A DNA stretch of 64,000 nt, from assembly GCA_014706295.1 (NCBI GenBank), contig JACSVZ010000001.1, positions 38,550,318 to 38,614,317 on the forward strand. The letters are read 5' to 3'. The position numbers and the translations under genes were made by a program. Positions 54,189 to 63,281 of this stretch are shown here, piece after piece (the first letter of the stretch is position 1; every line of letters begins with the position of its first letter). This DNA comes from Lycocorax pyrrhopterus obiensis. Its lineage: Eukaryota > Chordata > Aves > Passeriformes > Paradisaeidae. The notes beneath the pieces were generated by a model. The model saw only the letters and a program-made list of their open reading frames with translations, did not search any database and was not told where the DNA came from.

Positions 54189-57100
54189 AGAAAAATAAGC
54201 CAATATGTGTAGCAAGATATTCCTCAGCCAATATATCTGTGAATAACTAGACAAACAGTGTCCACTGCTGGCAAATCAGATAATTGCAATGCACATTAGA
54301 GAGATATGATGTTGAAAGGTTTTGATGAGTTAAGTCTTAACTGTCAGATATTTTGTATTGAGCTTGTAAGACTGGGTTGTAAAATCAGGTTACTATGTTA
54401 GAAGTATTCATGCTATTACCACTAATAATAAATGCTATGGTATTTGAATTAATAGCCAGGAATATCACCACAGTAACATGAGCAGGCACTGCAATTTTTT
54501 CAGGATTTAAAAATAATTCTAGTATTCATTATATTCTATCTATCATGTCTACAAAATAAATAAAAAGATAGCAAGAGTCTATGAACTATGAACTCGATAT
54601 TCTAGATCATATAAGTAACAAGATGGGCAAGCAGAAGTTCTTAAATTCCTTTTTTTCTCTTTAGGTCAAAGCATTCATTACTGATTTTGTTAGGCTTTTT
54701 TAAACACATAAAAAAGTATAGAAGAAAATATGTTTCTGTTTTGGAAAAATTAAAATGGAAATGTGCTGTTATAGCAAGTACCACTGGTGATGAAGCTAGA
54801 GCTGAATTAAACTAATTATCAGAGAAGAAGAGAAGGCTGATATCTAAAAAGTTTCATCATGGCATTTTTTTGTAATAGATAATACTTGTTTGCATTTTTT
54901 GCTTAACAATAGTGTGTCAGTGCAAAGAAGATATTTCAGTCAAAGAAAATAATACAGAGTAAAAGAAACATTGAGGAGGAGAAAGCAAAAATCTCTTCCT
55001 ATGCTAATATAAACTATATTAGCATGTCAGACACTTCTGAAGTTCTAGATTAACTAAAAAGAAGCTAGGCATACTTTTTTTTCAGAGATTTAGATCTGTC
55101 ATCAATTTACTGCATTCAATAAAAGTATTGGACAATGCCCTGAATTTTATGTTTGTTTGGAAAGGGGAGCACAGTATGGGACTTTTTTCAGAGAACTTTA
55201 GTTGTGTTTGAACCCCAAAAGAAGGGACATATCTGTGTGATTAGATCTGAGAGGAGATCAAGGCTTACCCTTTGGATGAACGTGGCATTAGCCAGAATTG
55301 TTCTATATCTACATTTTCTCACTTCAGGACCCAGAGAAATACTGTATGACCTTCCCTCTCAAATAAGGAAAGAACAGGATGCTAGTTTGGGGTGGTTTTT
55401 TTCCTTGTAAATGTCTTAAAAATAGTATCAAAGGAATTGCAAAGCAAAAGTTATTCGAAAATAAATGGTAGAAGAGTTGCAAACAAAGATGACTATCTGA
55501 AAGTTATTTTGTGAAATTAATCACACTGTCAATTTTAGGTCACGTAGCAGAAAATAAGACTATTTTTTCCTAGATTATTTGGCAGGGAGTGTGTTTCATG
55601 CCTTCTTCCAAGAAACAAAGTGTTGTTGTTGAGTGTGTTAGTGTGTGCATGTGTGCATTCAAGAGCATGGACAGACATGCTCCAGTTCTTCCTGTCACTG
55701 GTTAAAATCACTTTTTATACTTAAAAGATTATTAGATGTATTTTGAGGGGATTCATCCTTCTGCTTCTCAAGACAGCAATTTATGTACATCTCTGCTCAT
55801 ACTGTCTTTTCTGTTCAGTATTTTATTTTAATGGATATTAAGTGCCTTTTCTCCTGGATCTGTGAGATGGTCAAAATCCAACACCTCCCTTCTTCTTAGG
55901 GTTCAGAAATATTGCACATTTTTTTTCCTCATATTGTCATGTGTTTTCATATTTGTTCCAAGGAAAGCAAGAAAGCCACTTGTAAGTATGCTCTAGGTGT
56001 AGGTAATCCCCACTGGAGAGTATCCTGAAACAGGTATAGCAGCTTACATGCTCTGCCAGCTGCACTGACTCCAGGGCAAATTCACTGTAGAGACCAAATT
56101 TCTTAGGAACAGTACTTATTTAGTTTCTGTAGAACAAAATTAAGTGGACTCACCTTACAGGGACTTTCAGTTACTTGAGAGAATAACAACAAAGTCTATT
56201 GCATGTTTCAGAAGTCAGGCAAAGCAGACAAGTCCTGCTGTGGCTAGATAAGTAAACGCAACAGATGTTGGCTTAAGCCGTGCATATTAATGAAGAAGCT
56301 CTCCATGCTGTTTTTAGGCCTCTAAATCTTAAACTGCTCTCTGCAGCTGTGTGGACTAAAGATGGGGGGGGGTGGTGTTTAGGTTTTCTTTTCTTTAATG
56401 AAAGTCCTTTTCCTGGCTTGTGTTACCAGAGCCTTGTTTGAAGCAGTCTGGTGGCATATCTGCTATTAGCTTCAGTAGGAACAAAATTAATGGTGATGTG
56501 TATCTGTTATTAGTTATTAAGAACCTCTCTTTACAGAGACTATTTCATTTTTAAAGGTAAAATCTTATATGTGTCACTGCAGAAACCACAATGCATTTAA
56601 TTTTTAATTACTTTTTTAGATTTTACACTAGAAGTGATCTTGATTATTTTTATTTTTTTCTTCCTTCACTGCTGTTGTTAACTGCTTAAAAGAGACTTAC
56701 TGGGTTTAAGTTTTGGGCCTGGGAGAGCTATTTTGGAGATCCTTATATGATCTGTGGGCTGTTCAGATACTCCTGTCAACCCAGCTGGTTTCTTTTGTTC
56801 ACCTGGTCTCAAAAGAAGTGGTATCAGAAATAGAGGACAGGTGGAGTGAAAAACAGGAAGAGTCATGAAAGATGTCACAGGAGCTGTGCTAGAAGTTAGC
56901 AGCTGTAATCATACATCTTATCTGGCTGAAAGATCAATTGTTAAAAATAGAGTTAAGAATCTTTATCCACCTTTTTCCCTTGTTGAACGATGAAGAGTTA
57001 GCCCATGGAATAAAAAATGAAACCCTGAATTAAAGCAGGTGTTTTACTTGACACAGCACTACTCGTGAGACTCATTAGTACAGGATAATCAGTGCAATTT

Positions 57101-59278
57101 GTCATTGGAAAGGGAAGGGGGACAGCAAAGTCAAAAAAAGCAAAAGCAAACCCAAGCAATCTGAGAATTATGTAATGTCTAAAGAGTAAGCCAATATCTG
57201 AGTACCAGTAGAGGTACTCAGTCCTTTGAGTTACAGATGCATCCCAGGAAATACGTGAAAGAAATATCACTGGTCAATGCAGAAGAAATATTGCACCTGA
57301 GCTGCTATAGGCAGCATCGTAGGTGTTACATATTTCAATGGTTATGTTTTGATAGCTCTCTGCATAACAAGACATCTAATGCAGGATTTCCTTATATGGT
57401 GCATTAATTTATTCTTGCACATACAGGAACTATGTTTTAATGTTTTTTTTCTTATGAGTTGGATACATAAGGTCAAGTAAGTCCAAAGCTGGCTAAAATA
57501 TGTGCAGTCCTTTGACCAACATATTGGAAGCTTACTTTTCTCTTAAATAAAAAGATTCACCTGACCTATTTAAACAAGTGACTCCATAAGACCTTCTATG
57601 TATTTAGTAAATTTTAATAGGTATGATTTTGGCTCTTCGAGTGCATTGTGAATGCCAAGACTGAAAGCTGAGTGCTTTTGATACAGAGAAGTGTGAAAGG
57701 ATAGAAATCCAAATTCTGTGAAGTATATTACCATGTTTAACAAACTTTGTTCTTAATGTTCTTCAAAGCCTAATCAATGAGCATCAAGTGTTCAGAGTGT
57801 TAAGGATTTCAAATTTCAGTGCTTCATACTAAATTCTCTTTTGAGAAATTAACAATAACTTACAAGGAGAATTTTATCCATATTAATATTCAAGAACATA
57901 TAAAACTGACCTAATCTAAACTCTTTACAGCTCATTGCACAAACATACCATACTAGTCTTATTACAAACATGGAATGCACATAAACTATCTGAAAAGGGA
58001 ATTATTATCTATGTTTTAATATGTTCATACTGGCATGCTCATGAAAAATGTGATCTTTTAAGCTGACAAATGTTTTTCTAGCTCATTCAGGTATGTACAA
58101 TTAAACACTTACCAACCTATAGAGTAAGCCATAGATTATATATTTCACCTTGTTCAAGTCATTAAGTTACTTCTCCTGCTCCATCTTTTTCCCCCAAGAG
58201 AATTAAATCAAGAACGTAAAGTTACTATTGCTTGCCGACACCCATCCTCCCCCATATGTACACACTGTGCCCTGGGAAGATATCAGTTTGCAATTACATG
58301 AATAATCCTATTTGTAGGACTGTATCACATTTTCTTATGATATTTTGGGGGAGTGGAGGGGTCTTAGTATGTACATTGAATTTAGACACTTTAATTATGG
58401 TCCACCAAAACTACCAGCAACCTTCAATAATTTTTTTTATCAGAACCAAGAAATCAGAACCACAACTTCATCTGGAAACAGTACTTTGGCAATCAGTCTG
58501 CAGTCTTATCAGAAGCACCATAAGGATGATTAAATAAATCCATCACAATTTAGAAACAAGTAATTTTTCCACTCCTGAAATTTCTCTTCTTGGAATATTA
58601 AATTTTCCCAGTGGTCTAGATGTACTTTTATGCATGCCTTTCATTTTCTAGGCCTAAGTTGGTACTTTTACCCCTAGACCTTCCTTTCTATTTTGAGTGG
58701 AAGTAGAAGGAGTAACATGCTAATATTTTTTGCAACTATAGCACACAACATCTTCCAAACAAAAAAGACAAACATTTTCAAAGACATGAAAAAATCTTCA
58801 ACTCTGTATGGTCTGAAAGAACATCTAGATTCATTATACTTTATTAATGACTTCTAGAATGTAAGCTGACTTTACCTCATCATCTTCTAGTGTATTTAAC
58901 TGGACAAGTGAGCTGTGTGTGCCCTACTGTTGGCAAGCAAGTGCAATAAAAACTTCAGTAGAGCTCATGAAACTTAAACATGTTTAGTAGCAGTGTTATA
59001 ATCTGACATTTTACACTTGTAGAAAATATATGTTTGCAAGAACTTTGGCCTTTGTTTGATTTATTTTGGTTAGGTTTTGATATCAAGAATGGTTTCAGGA
59101 CATCTGGGAGGAGAAAATTTGGGTGGAGTGTGCGTACATGGATACATGCCTGTACATTTTTGTTTGTATTGAAATGGTTTATGAAAGGAAGATCTCTGTA
59201 AAGTTTTCATGTCTGCATTGAACAGATATTACTCTGCAGCTTGTAACATTATCCAAATTATTGCAAAATATATAAGCG

Positions 59279-59305
59279 GGAAAAAAAAAAAAGAAAAAAG
59301 AAAAA
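59279..59305 (+). repeat. A-rich tract
   Basis: Poly-A of about 13 interrupted by single G residues. Confidence 0.88.
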
Positions 59306-60529
59306 TCCCACAGCACATAATGTGTAAGGATGACATTTTAAGTTCTATAAATTTCGTAGCATATGGATCTAGGTTAGGATAGACTATAAAGCATTGAATA
59401 CCATTTTTCCTAATGGAAGTTCTTATAAAAGCATTTTATATGTCTCTAGTACATGCATATACACAAATATCAATGGCGTCTATTTTAATATTGAACTTTG
59501 ATGCCTGAAAAGATCACATTGAAATTTACATGTTAAATTAGCTGAAATGTAATATGGCTTGTTCCCAGTAATACAGCAAAAAATAAATTAAGGAATACTA
59601 ATGTTTCATACCCTAGCATATAATAAAGCAAGTATATTATACACACTTCATATACATTGAATTTTTTACTCTAAAATTCATCCAAGAAAGAAATTGTATA
59701 GATTCTATAATGTTTTTGTTTTAGAAAACTCCTGAAATCCATAATAAATTACCAGTTAGAAATGAACAGATGGGAGAATAGAAAGCACTGAAAATCTCTT
59801 CACCCCCTCTTTGGCTTTTAATCATTTGTTTTCATATCCCGAATATTGTTAATAAGAAATAAAACTCTGTTTTAATGTAGAAAATGTCATAAATAAGATA
59901 TTTCCATGTGTCCTAAGTGCATAATCTCATGCAGTTCCTAGTCTTTAAGGCAGCCGATATGTTCTTACTTGTACAATCCATCTGTTAGCAGAACCTTCGC
60001 TTTGACTAGAATTGCACACATTTTATCACAGGTTAGGACACCAGATGGCTCTCTTGAGTTTTCTTTGTAAAACCCCAAGCTGTAAACAACTGCTCTGCAT
60101 TTCTGAGATGTGAGTACAAAGCTCTTTTTTTTTGATCTCTGGAGTAAGAAACACATTTCTCTTTGTCTATAGGCACACCGCCCGTTTTCACCCTCTCTCT
60201 TGCTTTTCTTTGCCATCACCCTGAGCATCGTGTTGTTGAGAAATGTCAGTGTGTTTTGGCAAAGGCCCAGTATTTGAAGGAAAATACAGAAAAGGAACAA
60301 CAGTAGTAGATAGTATATAATGCACAGCATCATCGGATACTATAAAGAGGAACTTGGGACCCACACCTTTTTGGAGAGAGCTTCTCATGCAAATGTTAGG
60401 GCTATGTGTATGTATCATAGCCCTGCATTCCTGAGAAAATGAGAGATAGTGGGTGGCTGGCCTCTATTTCACTCTACTCCCTCTCATTCATTCCTTTGTT
60501 TGGAGCCAGCAGCCCAGCCGAGCTGACTT

Positions 60530-60722
60530 TGGGCTGTGTCCCGTGGGCTCCTGCACGGCCGGGACGGGCTGTCCCTGTGCCACGTGCGGCCCGTCTCTGC
60601 TCCGCTGTCCGTGGTGCTGCGGGCAGAAACACAGCGGGACACGGAGCGCGGCCGGGACGGGACCAGGGCCGGGGCAGGGGGAGGCCCACTGGGGCGGCGC
60701 TCGGAGGAGCGCTTCCCTCTTG
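60530..60722. promoter_or_regulatory. Isolated CpG-rich islet upstream of the main island
   Basis: About 190 bases have very high GC and CpG content (for example repeated gccgggacggg motifs near 60558 and 60650). The edges are abrupt, with AT-rich DNA on both sides, and about 1.1 kb separates the islet from the main CpG island. It may be an upstream alternative promoter, an enhancer or an embedded GC-rich repeat. Frames of 76-133 codons across it overlap on both strands and look like composition artefacts. Confidence 0.55.
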
Positions 60723-61859
60723 AGGGGTCTTATGGAAGGCAACACCGTGTCTTGTCCACTTTTGAGAAGGAAGGAAAAAGAAAGCAGTATGCAAAAACAC
60801 TACACTGAAATTTAAAATTTTTAAAAAATAACCACCTCTCTGTCTAATTGCATTAGTTAAGGCAATTGTAACCATTGTAAGGAAATTGCTGCTCTGTAAA
60901 AATTGCCAGATAGAAAATCCAATGAGTCTTAGCTGAATCTCTTTAGAGACACTTTTAAATAGAATTAAAATGTATTATCCAGATCCGATTGTGCATGTTC
61001 TGTTCCTAGTTGGTCTAGTATTAATACAAAATCCCTGTATACTGGAGTTCCCACCATACACTTTTGCCCTCTGTATAAAAATAGCGCTTTGTAGATTAAA
61101 GGATTTAGGGAAAAAATGGTCAATATCAAAGAAGCTGAATCCTCTGCTGAAACAAGAACCTATTCTTACGTACTGGGTTCTGTATTGCAAAGCAGAGAAT
61201 TTTTCTGGATGGATATTTACACCTCCAAGCCTGTTTAAAAAAAACAAAGCAAAACAAAACAACAACAACAAAAAAAACCCCAACCAAAACCATCTAATAC
61301 GAAATTAGAGTATTGTGAAAACAGTGTAAAAATAGATAACTGCCTGTGCAAGCATCTGGCCTTCTTTATAGGCTAACTGCATATTTTTCTGTGTAGCTGC
61401 TTGTTTCCTTCCTCTACTTTCCTCTGGCTAGCTTCAACTTCAGGAAGTTTAACCATTAGGCTTGCAGAAAGTAAATCCGAAAAAACTTTGGGCCATTATC
61501 TGAAAAGGGAGCCAAGCCAACAGAAAAAGATGAAAGGAAAGAAGTGCGATGTCTTATTTTACATGGTATTCACTATTTGCAGAGCCTTGTGAACTTCTTG
61601 GGGCAGATACTTCTTAGGTGTTCTGTGTCTAGTGAGCTTGGCTGGTGCTTCCTTAAGTGCTCCAAGACATAGCCTAAAATTTTACACGGTGCTGGTGATC
61701 AATAAATCCACCTGCTGTGGCTATTTGTGGGTGCCCCTTGTAATCCCTCTGATATTTGGGTTGAAGGTCCCCTCAGCCCCGTAGGTGTGCTTCTCCCTCA
61801 CGGCTCTAAAACCTTCCCATGAGGCAGAACCCCCTTTCCCTCCAGACTTCACCTCCTGC
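60723..61859. other. AT-rich spacer between CpG islet and main CpG island
   Basis: Ordinary AT-rich non-coding DNA. It holds an A-rich simple repeat at about 61237-61280 (aaac/caa units) and nothing that looks like an exon. Composition begins to shift toward GC after about 61720. Confidence 0.6.
61237..61280 (+). repeat. A-rich simple repeat (AAAC / AAC units)
   Basis: Low-complexity run of aaac and aac units ending in a homo-A then C tract, upstream of the FGF14-1A island. Confidence 0.85.
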
Positions 61860-62440
61860 TCTGTCCGTTCCTGGGTTGCGGGGCGAGGAGGGGCGGGCGG
61901 GCAGCCCTGCCCAGCTGCGGACGGGCTGGCCGGCGGAGGGGCTGCGCGGGGCAGGGTGCCCTTGGCGGAACACGGTGTCGCCTCACCCGTCTGCCCTGCC
62001 CCCCGGCTTCCCCTGCCTGGGGACGGGGACAAGTGTCGGTGTCACCGCTGGGGGCGGCGGGGGCGGCCGGCAGGGAGCCGCTGCCGGGGAGCTGGAGAGA
62101 GGGTGCTTACGAGGGATCCTCGGCGTGTCGGGGCGGGCGAAGGAGAACGGGGAGGGCCATACGCCCCTCCGGCAGCGCGCAGGGCCCTCCTTCTTCCCCC
62201 GGGAAGGGAGCCCCGCACGAAGCCACCCGGAAACCTAACGGGGGGCAGAGGCAGCTGGCGGCTGATCCACCGGGAACCTCCCGGTTCCCACCAGCAAACC
62301 ACATCAGCATCAGCCCGTGCCTCCGCCTCTCTCCCCCTGTGCTTTATTCTTCTTCCTTTCCCCATTCCCCCTCCTCCACTGCTTGCACCCTCGCCGCCCC
62401 TCGCCTTGGGGAGGACAAAAAAAGCTCCAGCGGTGCGTGC

Positions 62441-62443
<3 letters not shown>

Positions 62444-62479
<36 letters not shown>

Positions 62480-62504
62480 TCTGTGTGTGTGTGCGTGCGT
62501 GTGT
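62444..62504 (+). repeat. (TG)n microsatellite in the FGF14-1A promoter region
   Basis: An uninterrupted TG run covers 62444-62478 (about 17 units). It is followed by an imperfect tail with a TCTC interruption and TGCG variants to about 62504. It lies roughly 585 bases upstream of the start codon inside the CpG island. Alternating purine-pyrimidine tracts like this can adopt Z-DNA and vary in length between individuals. Confidence 0.95.
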
Positions 62505-62580
62505 AGGGGAGGCTGGAGCGGGGTGGGACCGAGGAGCCGTGATTACAGCTCTCCCCGGAGAAGAAGATTGCTCTCTCCAG

Positions 62581-62640
62581 ATGCTGATTTCTGAAGCACT
62601 TGGCAATCATCAGGCGGGAGCCAGGAAGAGGCGGCGGTAG
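62581..62640 (+). CDS. Upstream ORF 1 in FGF14-1A leader (19 codons)
   Basis: An ATG in weak context (C at -3) opens a 19-codon frame, MLISEALGNHQAGARKRRR, ending in TAG. It is followed after 17 bases by a second uORF. It could reduce scanning to the FGF14 start if the transcript begins upstream of 62581. It may equally be a chance frame; expression is unproven. Confidence 0.35.
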   Translation: MLISEALGNHQAGARKRRR

Positions 62641-62657
62641 CCGCCCCGGCCGTGGCG

Positions 62658-62699
62658 ATGGCAGCGGCGGGCGAGCGGGCGGCGGCGGCTCGGGGCTGA
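62658..62699 (+). CDS. Upstream ORF 2 in FGF14-1A leader (13 codons, strong Kozak)
   Basis: The ATG has G at -3 and G at +4, as good as the main start codon, so it is the uORF most likely to be recognised. It encodes an alanine-rich 13-residue peptide, MAAAGERAAAARG, and stops with TGA about 390 bases before the main ATG, which leaves room for reinitiation. The first four residues MAAA coincide with the FGF14 start by composition only; the frames are separate. Confidence 0.4.
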   Translation: MAAAGERAAAARG

Positions 62700-62728
62700 C
62701 CGGGCAGTCCCGGGAGGCGACGCTGCCT

Positions 62729-62778
62729 GGCGGACCCGACCCGACCCGATCGACCCGACCCGACCGGAGCCGACCGGG
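62729..62778 (+). repeat. (CCCGA)n-type pentanucleotide array in 5' leader
   Basis: Tandem copies of gaccc/cccga are interrupted by cgatcg and degrade into ccggagccgaccggg. The array probably lies in transcribed leader DNA and adds to its high GC content. Confidence 0.85.
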
Positions 62779-62802
62779 CGCGGCTCTGCCCCGAGTGCCG
62801 CT

Positions 62803-62832
62803 CGCTCCGCGCCGCTCCGCTCCGCTCCGCCG
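62803..62832 (+). repeat. (GCTCC)n-type pentanucleotide array in 5' leader
   Basis: Four to five near-perfect copies of gctccgc/ccgct occur just downstream of the cccga array. Together the two arrays make this leader segment a likely length-variable, highly structured stretch. Confidence 0.8.
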
Positions 62833-62905
62833 GCCCGCCCGCAAACACCCGCCCGAGCAGGTGCCCCTGCGCCGGGACACGGCGGGAGGGACGGCGGGGC
62901 ACCCA

Positions 62906-62914
62906 TGCGGTGAC
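62906..62914 (+). CDS. Minimal upstream ORF 3 (ATG-CGG-TGA)
   Basis: The frame is a two-codon ORF, Met-Arg-stop. Near-minimal uORFs of this kind can stall ribosomes at the stop codon when they are recognised. The start context is moderate to weak. Listed because it is one of four consecutive upstream ATGs. Confidence 0.3.
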
Positions 62915-63013
62915 CCTCGGCGGCGGCAGCTCCCACCGGCCGCAGGGTGCGGGTGCCCCTCCGCAGCCGCGCCTCGGGCCGGAGGAGGCTCCCGCTCGCC
63001 CGTGCCCCCGGGG

Positions 63014-63034
63014 ATGGGCTCCCGCCGGGGCTGA
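63014..63034 (+). CDS. Upstream ORF 4 (MGSRRG, strong Kozak)
   Basis: Six codons then TGA, with G at -3 and G at +4, ending 54 bases before the FGF14 start. If translated it would leave little distance for reinitiation, so it could be the main brake on the downstream start. Confidence 0.35.
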   Translation: MGSRRG

Positions 63035-63088
63035 GCGCCTCGCCGCCTCCCTCCTCCCTGCCCGGCGTGGGCGAGCCGGCGAACAGCC

Positions 63089-63281
63089 ATGGCAGCGGCC
63101 ATCGCCAGCGGCTTGATCCGCCAGAAGCGGCAGGCGAGGGAGCAGCACTGGGACCGGCCCTCGGCCAGCAGGAGGCGGAACAGCCCCAACAAGAACCGCG
63201 GGCTCTGCAATGGCAACCTGGTGGACATCTTCTCCAAGGTCCGCATCTTCGGGCTCAAGAAGCGGCGGTTGCGGCGCCAAG
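63089..63281 (+). CDS. FGF14: FGF14 isoform 1A, first coding exon (partial gene)
   Basis: The 64 complete codons plus one base encode the N-terminus of the A-type fibroblast growth factor homologous factor FGF14 (FHF4). It begins [20 protein letters not shown] and contains the FGF14-specific stretch [16 protein letters not shown] followed by the basic run KKRRLRR (residues 58-63 core). FGF12-1A and FGF13-1A share only the first ~18 residues and differ after that, so the paralogue call is firm. The ATG has a strong context (G at -3, G at +4). The exon ends CAAG|gtgcgt, splitting a codon after its first base, which fits the aspartate that opens the shared FHF core exon 2. From family knowledge: FHFs lack a signal peptide, stay inside the cell and bind the C-terminal region of voltage-gated sodium channels. 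The A-type N-terminus acts as a long-term inactivation particle, and the basic cluster favours nuclear localisation. Compared with my memory of the mammalian protein, two serines near residues 31 and 34 are asparagines here. The remaining exons lie to the right. Confidence 0.96.

Larger units (their letters stand above)
47342..60529. other. Non-coding AT-rich DNA, no gene seen
   Basis: Thirteen kilobases of background. The CTCF-like site at 48.23 kb, short tandem repeats at 47.74, 49.22 and 51.05 kb, and the hairpin at 54.16 kb are the only distinct items. No FGF14-1B first exon or other exon was recognised. Confidence 0.7.
62540..63088 (+). other. FGF14: Probable 5' leader of FGF14-1A mRNA
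   Basis: This is the region directly upstream of the start codon. Its left part (about 62540-62620) is less CpG-dense than its surroundings and reads like constrained sequence. The right part is extremely GC-rich, with pentanucleotide arrays. Four upstream ATGs (62581, 62658, 62906, 63014) each open a short frame that stops before the main ATG. The true 5' end is not determinable here; the left boundary given is a working estimate. Confidence 0.55.

Noticed and set aside
55001..55025. 10-bp inverted repeat atgctaatat / atattagcat with a 5-base loop
   Set aside because: An exact 10-bp hairpin is expected about once or twice by chance in 64 kb of AT-rich DNA.
60439..60875. Overlapping frames on both strands around the CpG islet (up to 133 codons)
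   Set aside because: Both strands and several frames are open together because of high GC; no domain or conserved motif is visible.
61785..62594. 269-codon plus-strand frame upstream of FGF14-1A
   Set aside because: It runs through GC-rich promoter DNA and the TG repeat (giving a Cys-Val run) and has no recognisable protein features; a composition artefact.
63165..63178. CTCF-like match CCAGCAGGAGGCGG inside the FGF14 exon
   Set aside because: It has a mismatch at a core position and overlaps conserved coding sequence, so the match is adequately explained by the protein code.
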